Source of the DNA: Acropora yongei
Lineage: Eukaryota; Cnidaria; Anthozoa; Scleractinia; Acroporidae
Direction of reading: 5' to 3'
Length of the DNA: 15,000 nucleotides
Assembly: GCA_014634225.1 (NCBI GenBank)
Contig: BLFN01000375.1
Span: 523,641-538,640, forward strand
Part shown: piece by piece, positions 1-6,935 of the stretch
How positions within the stretch are numbered: the stretch's first letter is position 1
Layout: the number at the start of each line of letters is the position of its first letter
Notes under the pieces: generated by a model
Told to the model about the DNA's origin: nothing
Databases searched by the model: none
The model's input: only the letters and a program-made list of their open reading frames with translations
Translations under genes and position numbers: made by a program

Positions 1-91
1 CTCGAAAGTAGCACTAATCGTTACGATAAGCTGCCTTCGCACGCCGCATTGCAATTGCGCGTGTTGTAACTGATTGATAAAGTTAACTGAA

Positions 92-113
92 AGTTAACGA
101 GTACTCTCAAACT
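92..113. promoter_or_regulatory. Conserved dyad box (GTTAAC / GAGTACTC), one per monomer
   Basis: The core GTTAACGAGTACTC is followed by TCAAACT, giving an imperfect 22 bp palindrome centred on GAGTACTC, and is preceded 9 bp upstream in many units by another GTTAAC or GTTAAA. Equivalent boxes start at 928, 1803, 2836 (variant), 3855, 4964, 5963 (variant), 7021, 8065 (variant), 8800 (variant), 9866, 10861, 11924 (variant), 12969 (variant), 13678 and 14695 (interrupted). It is among the best conserved segments across all subfamilies. Palindromic form and conservation suggest a protein-binding site, but I recognise no factor. Confidence 0.45.
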
Positions 114-643
114 GAATGCACATCAAACAGGTACTCTTAGTTCTCTCTTATTGTAACGCATGGTTTCTTTAATCATTGCGTTTGCTTTAAATGCCGTTTT
201 AGAGTTTAAGCTAAAATCGCATAAGAAACTGCAAACACAACAATCGTAAAAGAATCGGAAGTACTTTCAAATTTGTGATGGAATTACGTTTAAAGGTTGA
301 AGTCATCGACTGTATGATGATAAGTTTTTGCTTTGACATCTAGTGCAATAAAACTCTTGAAATAACTGGGGAGTGTTTTGACGATTCTCCTACTGTGTGA
401 GTGAGTATTTTTATCTTGCTTTCGATAAATGAGTCATCTCATAAGGAGACCACCATGGGCGCATAATTGGAATGATTAAGACATAAAGAGTAAAAACTGA
501 GAATTGAAGTATTCCTAGACTTCAAAAACCCCCTATATAATGCAAACCTTCCAGGAAGGCCATAGTCACATGTATTTAACTTCACATGTAGTATTTATAA
601 AAAAAAAATAAAATAACCGTTTCAAAAAAGAGATAAGAATGAC

Positions 644-653
644 GCATACTTAC
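644..653. other. Conserved GCATACTTAC element (minus-strand splice-donor-like)
   Basis: The element occurs once in nearly every unit: 644, 1524, 2349, 3285, 4483, 5480, 6538, 7573, 8521, 9387 (GGATACTTAC), 10379, 11444 (GGATACTTAC), 12475 (GCATACTTAT) and 13415. It is lost in monomer 15. On the minus strand it reads GTAAGTATGC, an excellent 5' splice-site consensus. On the plus strand ATACTTAC equals the first eight bases of U1 snRNA, but no U1 body follows. Flanking AAGAATGAC and CTAATT are also conserved. Function unknown. Confidence 0.4.
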
Positions 654-879
654 AAAAATCTAATTGAGGCCATTTTTTTTTTTTTTCATTGGAGCGAAAA
701 CATAAGACAGAAAAGAAAAAGAAACAAACAGATCGTCAGTTTAAGGAAGCTTTACTGTATTTCTTTTTCTTTGCTTTTCGTGTTTTCTAGCTTATAGGTA
801 AACTGATTTCGAAGAATATTATTTCTTATCCTTCGCCCAAAGCTCTAAAGTAGAACTAATCGTTACGATAAGCTGCTTT

Positions 880-897
880 CGTGCACCGCAGTGCGCG
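880..897. other. GC-rich hairpin CGTGCAC-CGCA-GTGCGCG in B units
   Basis: A 7 bp stem (one T-G wobble) with a CGCA loop stands out in A/T-rich surroundings. The same sequence starts at 3514, 5915, 8747, 10813 and 13630. At 11876 the wobble position is changed so that all seven pairs are Watson-Crick. A1 and other A2 units carry versions with one or more mispairs, monomers 1 and 3 have a rearranged version, and C units have lost it. Confidence 0.5.
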
Positions 898-1441
898 TGT
901 CGTAACTGATTGATAAAGTTAAATGAAAGTTAACGAGTACTCTCAAACTGAATGTAGGTATGTCTGGTAATATCAGTTGTCTACTATTCGCGCATGGTTT
1001 CTTCAATTGTTGCGTTTGCTTTAATTGCCGTTTCAGAGTTAAAGCAACAATCGCTGTAAAAACTGCGAACACAACAATCGTATAAAATCGTAGGTACGTT
1101 CAAAGTTGTGATGGAGTTAAGGTTAACGTTTGAAGTCATCGACTGTATGATTTTAAACTTTTTGTTTGGCATGTAGTGCAATTAAACTGATTTTATATAA
1201 CTAGTGAGTAATCGTTTAACGACACTGACTGTTTGAGTGGGGATTTTTCTTGCTTTTGAGACACGGGCTTTCTCATAAAAACAAGACCACGGGTGTATAA
1301 TTAAAATGCTTAACACACAAGCAGTAAATAAAGCGGAGAACTCAAGTATTGCTATACTTTAAAAACCCAGTATATAATGCCAACCTAGCGACGGCCTTAC
1401 CCTGCTTTACATATAGTTTAAAAAAAATCCCGCTCGCAAAG

Positions 1442-1511
1442 AAAAACAGCAACAGCAACAGCAAACACCAACAACAACAACAAAGAAGAATAGCAACAAA
1501 AAAAAAAAAAG
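1442..1511 (+). repeat. (CAR)n / A-rich low-complexity tract, monomer 2
   Basis: AACAGCAACAGC-type repeats followed by a run of A. The tract is specific to B-type units and replaces the A-run found in A and C units. Confidence 0.8.
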
Positions 1512-1711
1512 ATTAAGAATGACGCATACTTACGACCTAATTAAGACCAATAATTCCATAAGAGCAAGTGAATGAGGCAAAGAAAAAAGAGAAACAAATG
1601 CGACATTAGTTTTTCAAACCTCTTTTGTAGCCCTTTTTTGTTTTACTTTCTACTCCTTTGTAGCAAACTAACTGGTGTTAATGTGCTTCAATAGTGGTCC
1701 TTCGCCCTAAA

Positions 1712-2749
1712 CTCGAAAGTAGCACTAATCGTTACGATAAGCTGCCTTCGCACGCCGCATTGCAATTGCGCGTGTTGTAACTGATTGATAAAGTTAACTG
1801 AAAGTTAACGAGTACTCTCAAACTGAATGCACATCAAACAGGTACTCTTAGTTCTCTCTTATTGTAACGCATGGTTTCTTTAATCATTGCGTTTGCTTTA
1901 ACTGCCGTTTTAGAGTTTAAGCTAAAATCGCAGAAGAAACTGCAAACACAACAATCGTAAAAGAATCGGAAGTACTTTCAAATTTGTGATGGAATTACGT
2001 TTAAAGGTTGAAGTCATCGACTGTATGATGATAAGTTTTTGCTTTGACATCTAGTGCAATAAAACTCTTGAAATAACTGGGGAGTGTTTTGACGATTCTC
2101 TGACTGTGTGAGTGAGTATTTTTGTCTTGCTTTCGATGAATGAGTCATCTCATAAGGAGAAGACCATGGGGGGATGATTAGAATGATTAAAAGATAAAGA
2201 GTAAAAGCTGAGAATTGAAGTATTCCTAGACTCCAAAAACCCCCTATATAATGCAAACCTTGCAGGGAGGCCGTAGTCACATGTATTTATCTTCACATGT
2301 AGTATTTATAAGAAAAAATAACATTTTCAAAAAAGAGATAAGAACGACGCATACTTACAATCTAATTGTGGCCAATGTTTTTTTTATTGGAGCGACAACA
2401 TAAGACAGAGAAGCAAAAGAAACAAACAGATCGTTAGTTTGAGGAAGTTTTACTAAATATCTTTTTCCCTGCTTTCCATTTCATTCTGGCTCATAGGTAA
2501 ACGGACTTCAAAGCGTATTATTTTTTCTTAACTTACAAGTAAGCAATGCTGTTAACTTTTACTCTGGTTGTCGCCCGGTCTATGGTTCTAGTGGTTCTGA
2601 CATTCTTTGCCGTTTGGACTATTTTGCAGAGTTCGAGAAAGCTGTGCACTATGTTCTATTATGTGCTAGTCGAACAAGTCGTGACATTTTCTAATATTCC
2701 ATCTGCAGACTAGTGTTGCTACGCTCCTAGTTCGGTGTGTCGCCCGAAG
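1712..2749 (+). repeat. Array monomer 3 (A1/A2 hybrid)
   Basis: This unit is 1038 bp long. The first ~370 bp carry A1 diagnostics (AATCATTGCG, CTTGAAATAACTGG). From about 2140 onward the sequence carries A2 diagnostics (AAGGAGAAGACCATGG; CACATGTATTTATCTTCACA; CGGACTTCAAAG). The switch lies between about 2080 and 2140, the same place as in monomer 1, so both probably descend from one hybrid. It includes the A2-specific 3' linker with an ORF at 2546-2713, and a 29-codon ORF at 1871-1960. Confidence 0.88.
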
Positions 2750-3476
2750 CTCTGCAGCTGAGCTGATTGTTGCGAGAAGCTGCCATTCCGAAAAGGCGAG
2801 CGTGTGCCGCAACTCATTATTAAAAGTTAAATAAAAGTTAACGAATACTCTCAAACGGAACATACGTCAGTCTGATGCTCTTAGTTCTCTATTAAAGTAG
2901 CCCATGGCTTCTGCATGCATTTGCTTTAATTGCCGTTTAAAAGTCCAAACTACAACCGCAGGAAAAACTGCAAACACAACAATCGTAAAAGAACTGAAAC
3001 TGCGTTTAAAGTTTGAAGTTATGGACTGTCTGATTTTAAGCCTTTACTTTGACATTTAGTGTAAACTCGGTTTAAATAATTGGCATTATTAAATAAATAA
3101 TCACACTAAGACCATGGGCACATGATTAGAATACTTAAAACACAATATTTAAGTCTTTCTAGACTCTAAAAATACCGCTTACAATGCAGAACTTGTAAGG
3201 AGCGCGGAGCCAGAGGTGTTTACATTCACATGTAGTAATGATAAGAGAAAGTAACACTTTTCAAAAAAAAAAAAAAAGAATGACGCATACTTACAATCTA
3301 ATTGACGCCAATTTTTTCATTGGAGCGAAGACATAACACAGAGAAACGAAAGAAACAAACATATCGTTATTTAGTTTGAGGAAGCTTTACTGTATTTCTT
3401 TTTCTTGCTTTTAGTTTTTTCTAGCTTGTAGGTATACTGATTTCGAAGGATATAGTTTCTTATCCTTCGCCCGAAG
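2750..3476 (+). repeat. Array monomer 4 (C type)
   Basis: This is a C-type unit of 727 bp, nearly the same as 7979-8709 and 12884-13592. C units begin with CTCTGCAGCTGAGCTGATTG instead of the A/B-type start and have CCCATGGCTTCTGCATGC at the ATG block (ATG 2904). They lost the TATATAA element (CCGCTTACAATGCA at the equivalent place) and lack the ~290 bp 3' linker, going straight from the pyrimidine tract to CTTATCCTTCGCCC. The conserved box at 2836-2857 has GAATACTC instead of GAGTACTC. Confidence 0.88.
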
Positions 3477-3550
3477 CTCTAAACTAGAACTAAACGTTAC
3501 AATAAGCTGCTTTCGTGCACCGCAGTGCGCGTGTCGTAACTGATTGATAA

Positions 3551-3843
3551 GTAATATATCAAAGACGAGGAAGAGTGTTTTATCAGATATCCAAACACTA
3601 AGAGGTAGGTTGAAAAAACGAGGTGCAGCCGAGTTTTTTTTAACCAACTTCGAAGTGTTTGGATATCTGATAAAACACTCTTTCGAGTGTTTGATATCGC
3701 TTCTCAAAGCATTGATAATTCTGGGAGAAAATCAAAGCAAAACTTCTCTGAATTTTATGATAATTAGGATCACATATCCAAACCTCCTTCACGGTAGTGA
3801 TTTCCTTTGTTTTCTCTTCATGAATTATTAATGAGTTTGAGAA
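3551..3843. mobile_element. Foreign ~293 bp insertion with foldback hairpin (possible MITE-like element)
   Basis: Alignment with monomers 2, 7, 10, 12 and 15 shows continuous TGATTGATAAAGTTAA at this site. Here, sequence found nowhere else in the window sits between TGATTGATAA and AGTTAAATG. The ends allow a 2 bp AA target duplication, though exact borders are ambiguous by a few bases, and I see no convincing terminal inverted repeats. The left third is a near-complete hairpin (3573-3680). Fragments of the stem sequence recur as GAGTGTTTGATATC (3685) and CATATCCAAAC (about 3773). No transposase is encoded. It could be a nonautonomous DNA element, a foldback repeat, or filler copied in during break repair. 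Confidence 0.7.
3573..3680. repeat. 108-nt hairpin (perfect 27 bp outer stem)
   Basis: Bases 3573-3599 are the exact reverse complement of 3654-3680 (27 bp). The pairing continues inward with a few mismatches and wobbles: GGT...GGTT at 3605-3611 pairs with AACC...ACT around 3642-3649, and the A-run at 3613-3618 pairs with the T-run at 3635-3640. It closes with GG/CC around a 5-nt loop at 3624-3628. Size and shape resemble a microRNA precursor or the core of a foldback element. Two weak ORFs overlapping it (plus 3544-3831, minus 3411-3707) run through a palindrome and are probably incidental. Confidence 0.85.
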
Positions 3844-3921
3844 AGTTAAATGAAAGTTAACGAGTACTCTCAAACTGATGTAGGTAAGTCTTGTAATATT
3901 AGTTGTTTACAATATTAGCGC

Positions 3922-4104
3922 ATGGTTTCTTCAATTGTTGGGTTTGCTTTAATTGCCGTTTCAGAGTTAAAGCCACAACCGCTGCAAAAACTGCAAACAG
4001 AACAATCGTATAAAATCGTAGGTACGTTCAAAGTTGTGATGGAGCTAAAGTTAAAGTTTGAAGTCATCGACTGTATGATTTTAAACTTTTTGTTTGACAT
4101 GTAG
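3922..4104 (+). other. 60-codon ORF of the ATG block (B type), doubtful coding
   Basis: The frame begins MVSSIV and has a hydrophobic start followed by a polar stretch. The same frame is open at 10929-11111 but stops early in monomers 2, 7, 10 and 16. Between the two open copies I count about four amino-acid-changing and two silent substitutions, so there is no sign of selection for a protein. An antisense frame of 64 codons (3915-4109, minus) covers the same bases. Probably chance openness of a repeat or a relic. Confidence 0.15.
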
Positions 4105-4157
4105 CGCAATTAAACTGATTTTATATAACTAGCGAGTAGTCATTTAACGACACTGAC

Positions 4158-4206
4158 TGTTTGAGTGGGGTAATTTTTTTGGGGGGTAATTTTGTTTGAG
4201 TGAGTA
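4158..4206 (+). repeat. Local duplication with G-runs in monomer 5
   Basis: Other B units read GTTTGAGTGGGGATTTTTTC here. Monomer 5 instead has GGGGTAATTTTTTT, then GGGGGGTAATTTTG, then a second GTTTGAGTGAGTAATTTTTT. This is a short tandem duplication of about 45 bp, probably from replication slippage. Confidence 0.75.
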
Positions 4207-4333
4207 ATTTTTTCTTGCTTTTGAGACACGGGCTATCTCATAAAAACAAGAACACTGGTGTATAATAAAAAAAAACTTAACACACAAATAGTAAAGCGGA
4301 GAACTCAAGTATTGCTATAATTTAAAAACCCCG

Positions 4334-4375
4334 TATATAATGCAAACCTAGCGACGGCCTTACCCTGCTTTGCAT
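4334..4375 (+). promoter_or_regulatory. TATA-like element with opposed octamer-like sites
   Basis: TATATAA is followed by ATGCAAA (4340-4346) and, about 22 bp on, its inverse TTTGCAT (4369-4375). TATATAA recurs at 534, 1371, 2245, 7469, 9241 and 11304, with variants at 6406 (TCTATAA) and 12371 (TACATAA). The TTTGCAT partner is a B-unit feature. A1 and C units have lost TATATAA. This could be a core promoter for plus-strand noncoding transcripts, but A/T-rich repeats yield TATA-like strings by chance. Confidence 0.25.
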
Positions 4376-4401
4376 AGAGTTTAAAAAAAATCCAACACAC
4401 A

Positions 4402-4471
4402 AAGAAAAACAACAACAGCAACAACAAACACCAACAACAACAACTAAGAGGAATAGCAACAAAAACAAACG
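4402..4471 (+). repeat. (CAR)n low-complexity tract, monomer 5
   Basis: CAA/CAG trinucleotide run with an internal CACCAACAACAAC segment, in the same place as in the other B units. Confidence 0.8.
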
Positions 4472-4589
4472 TTAAGAATGACGCATACTTACGACCTAAT
4501 TAAGACCAATAATTCCATAAGAGCAAGTAAATGAGGCAAAGAGAAAAGAGAAACAAATGCGACATTAGTTTTACAAACCTCTTTTGTGG

Positions 4590-4625
4590 CCCTTTTTTTT
4601 TGTTTTACTTTCTACTTCTTTGTAG
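4590..4625 (+). other. Pyrimidine tract ending in TAG (3' splice-site-like)
   Basis: In B units CCCTTTTTT...TTTACTTTCTACTTCTTTGTAG ends at 4625, 6680, 9528, 11584 and 1663. In A and C units the equivalent tract ends in TTTCTAGCTTATAG before GTAAAC. It has the form of a splice acceptor on the plus strand. No convincing exon follows. Confidence 0.25.
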
Positions 4626-4878
4626 CAAAGAGATTAACTGACCACGAGGCAAAATATGTTTCCTTAACTAACAAGTAACCTATGCTTTTAACTTTTACTC
4701 CGGTTGTCATCCGGTCTGTTTCTAGTCGTTCTGACACATTTGTCGTTTGGACTGTTTTGTGGACTTCAAAGAAGTTATGCACCTTGTTCTATTATGTGTT
4801 AGTCGAATGAGCTTGATCAGTTCCCATTTCCCGACAAACTGGTGTTAATGTGCTTCAATAGTGGTCCTTGTCCCTAAA

Positions 4879-5877
4879 CTCGAAAGTAGCACTAATCGTT
4901 ACGATAAGCTGCATTCGCACACCGCAGTACGCGTGTCGTAACTGATTGATAAAGTTAACTGAAAGTTAACGAGTACTCTTAAACTGAATGCACATCAAAC
5001 TGGTACTCTTAGTTCTCTCTTATTTCAACGCATGGTTTCTTTAATCATTGCGTTTGCTTTAACTGCCGTTTTAGAGTTTAAGCTAAAATCGCAGAAGAAA
5101 CTGCAAACACAACAATCGTAAAAGAATCGGAAGTACTTTCAAATTTCTGATGGAATTACGTTTAAAGGTTGAAGTCATCGACTGTATGATGATAAGTTTT
5201 TGCTTTGACATCTAGTGCAATAAAACTCTTGAAATAACTGGGGAGTGTTTTGACGATTCTCTGACTGTGTGAGTGAGTATTTTTGTCTTGCTTTTGATAA
5301 AGGGCGCATATTTAGAAAAATTAAAGCAGAAAGAGCGAAGCTGAGAATTTAAGTATTCCTAAACTCCAAAAACTTTCCTCATAATCCAAAACTTGTAAGG
5401 AGCCCGTAACCAGACGTATTTATGCTTACATAAAATAATTATAAAAGAAAGTAGAATTAAAAAAAATAATAATAATGAGGCATACTTACATTCTAATTGA
5501 GGCCAATTTTTGTCATGGGAGCGCAAACATAAGACGGAGAAACAAAAGAATAAAAAACAGATCATTAGTTTGAGAAAGTTTTACTGTATTTCTTTTTCTT
5601 TGCTCTCCATTTTTTTCTAGCTTATAGATAAACTGATTTCAAGGCGTACTATTTTTTTTTTAACTTACAAGTAACTAATGCTGTTAAATTTTACTTAGGT
5701 TGTCGCCCGGTCTATGGTTCTAGTGGTACTGATATTTTTTTGCCCTTTGAACTATTTTTTGGAGTTCAAAGAGGTTATGCGCCTTGTTCTATTATGTGCT
5801 AGTTGAATAAATTTGAACAGTTCTCCTTTCCTCCAAACTGGTGTTACTGTGCTTCTAGTGTGGTCCTTCGCCCGAAG
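4879..5877 (+). repeat. Array monomer 6 (A1 type)
   Basis: This A1 unit of 999 bp differs from 9781-10775 only at scattered positions. A1 units carry a deletion of about 27-29 bp relative to A2, so GATAAA is joined directly to GGGCGCATATTTAG near 5296. They have lost the TATATAA element (TTTCCTCATAATCC) and carry a perfect AATTTTTG string at about 5505. The 29-codon ORF from ATG 5032 is intact. The ATG of the linker ORF is followed by an early stop. Confidence 0.9.
5032..5121 (+). other. 29-codon ORF of the ATG block (A type), doubtful coding
   Basis: A short frame, hydrophobic then lysine/glutamine-rich, is intact at 160-249, 1871-1960, 5032-5121, 9934-10023, 11992-12081 and 13750-13839, and broken at 7089. 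Differences between copies mostly change residues. It shares its first ~13 codons with the B-type frame but stops at TAA where B units read TATAAA. Confidence 0.15.
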
Positions 5878-6935
5878 CTCTAAAGTAGAACTAATCTTTA
5901 CCATAAGCTGCTTTCGTGCACCGCAGTGCGCGTGTCGTAACTGATTGATAAAGTTAAATGAAAGTTAACGAGTGCTCTCAAACTGAATGTAGCTAAGTCT
6001 GGTAATATTAGTTGTGTATTATATTAGCGCATGGTTTCTTCAATTGTTGCGTTTGCTTTAATTGCCGTTTCAGAGTTAAAGCCACAATCGCTGCAAAAAC
6101 TGCAAACAGAACAATCGTATAAAATCGTAGGTAAGTTCAAAGTTGTGATGAAGTTAGGTTAAAGTTTGAAGTCATCGACTGTATGATTTTCAACTTTTTG
6201 TTTGACATGTAGTGCAATTAAACTGGCTTTATATAACAAGAGAGTAATATTTTAACGACACTGACTGTTTGAGTAGGGACTTTTTTCGTGCTTTTGAGAC
6301 ACGGGCTATCTCATAAAAACAAGACCACGGGTGCATAATTAAAATACTTAACACACAAACAGTAAAGCGGAGAACTCAAGTATTGCTATAATTCAAAAAA
6401 CCCCGTCTATAATGCAAACCTAGAGACGGCCTTACCCTGCTTTGCATAGAGTTTAAAAAAAATCCCACACACAAAGAAAAACAGCAACAGCAACAGCAAA
6501 CAAGAATAGCAACAAAAAAAAAAACGTTAAGAATGACGCATACTTACGACCTAATTAAGACCAATAATTCCATAAGAGCGAGTAAATGAAGCAAAGAGAA
6601 AAGAGAAACAAATGCGACATTAGTTTTACAAACCTCTTTTGTGGCCCTTTTTTTTTGTTTTACTTTTTACTTCTTTGTAGCAAAGAGATTAACTGACCAC
6701 GACGCAAAATATGTTTCCTTAACTAACAAGTACCCTATGCTGTTAACTTTTACTCCGCGGTTGTCACTTATTCTGTTTCTAGTCGTTCTGACACATTTGT
6801 CGTTTGGACTATTTTGTGGACTTCAAAGAAATTAGGCACTTTGTTCTATTATGTATTAGTCGAATGAGTTTGAACAGTTCCCATTTCCCGACAAACTGGT
6901 GTTAATGTGCTTCAATAGTGGTCCTTCTTCCTAAA
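5878..6935 (+). repeat. Array monomer 7 (B2 type)
   Basis: This B2 unit of 1058 bp is closest to 10776-11844. It is told from B1 by GTAGCTAAGTCTGG and GTTGTGTAT before the ATG (6031) and by TATATAACAAGAGAGTAA after the ATG block. The frame that is open for 60 codons in other B units is broken here by a one-base deletion (GAAGTTAGGTTAAAG near 6150), ending after 43 codons. The (CAR)n tract is short (6475-6524). Full linker present. Confidence 0.9.
6475..6525 (+). repeat. (CAR)n low-complexity tract, monomer 7 (short)
   Basis: Shortest of the five tracts: CAACAGCAACAGCAAAC, then AGAATAGCAAC and a run of A. The CACCAACAAC segment is missing. Confidence 0.8.

Larger units (their letters stand above)
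1..842 (+). repeat. Array monomer 1 (A1/A2/C hybrid; left edge of window)
   Basis: This is a tandem-array unit of 842 bp; its true left border may lie just outside the window. The 5' part is nearly identical to monomer 3 (1712-2749), including a variant of the GC-rich block (about 42-62) that no other unit shares. Subfamily diagnostics are A1-like up to about 370 (AATCATTGCG after the ATG; CTTGAAATAACTGG), A2-like from about 420 to 660 (TGAGTCATCTCATAAGGAG; CACATGTAG pair), and C-like at the 3' end (AGGAAGCTTTACTGTATTTC; CTTATCCTTCGCCC). The 3' linker of about 290 bp found in A units is missing. An ORF of 29 codons begins at ATG 160. The unit is best explained as a product of two exchanges between subfamilies. 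Confidence 0.88.
843..1711 (+). repeat. Array monomer 2 (B1 type, linker deleted)
   Basis: This B1-type unit of 869 bp is recognised by the segment before its ATG (994), which matches the B1 units at 3477 and 8710 (GGTAATATCAGTTGTCTACTATT also occurs near 8841). It has the GC hairpin at 880-897, the conserved box at 928-949, TATATAA at 1371, a (CAR)n tract at 1445-1499 and GCATACTTAC at 1524. Compared with full B units, about 190 bp of the 3' linker is missing just after GTAGCAAA near 1665, so CTGGTGTTAATGTGC follows almost directly. The 64-codon frame seen in other B units stops early here (TAA after codon 21). Confidence 0.88.
3477..4878 (+). repeat. Array monomer 5 (B1 type, interrupted by a 293 bp insertion)
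   Basis: This B1 unit is 1402 bp long, or about 1109 bp without the insertion at about 3551-3843. It is the first unit of the left complete five-monomer repeat. The conserved box resumes right after the insertion (3855-3876), and the ATG block is at 3922 with an open frame to 4104. A local duplication adds about 45 bp near 4160-4205. The (CAR)n tract is at 4405-4470, GCATACTTAC at 4483 and the pyrimidine tract at 4590-4625. The full 3' linker is present. Confidence 0.9.

Noticed and set aside
641..700. U1 snRNA gene beginning at ATACTTAC
   Set aside because: Only the first eight bases match. The stem-loops and the rest of U1 are missing, and some units have ATACTTAT or have lost the element.
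2014..2280. Minus-strand 88-codon ORF in monomer 3 (also 7274-7504, 13881-14078)
   Set aside because: Hydrophobic and low in complexity, truncated differently in each homologous unit and missing in A1. Consistent with an open frame by chance in T-poor antisense sequence.
2556..2640. Possible tRNA-like GGTTCTAGTGGTTCTGAC
   Set aside because: It resembles a B box superficially, but no acceptor, D or anticodon stems can be formed around it.
3544..3831. 95-codon plus-strand ORF in monomer 5
   Set aside because: It reads through the hairpin and the insertion borders, is unique to the insertion, has no recognisable domain, and has an overlapping minus-strand frame. Likely chance.
5359..5565. Minus-strand 68-codon ORF in A1 units (also 10258-10464)
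   Set aside because: The two copies are HOR partners, so similarity is expected without selection. The frame covers the A-run and the splice-donor-like element, and no family is recognised.
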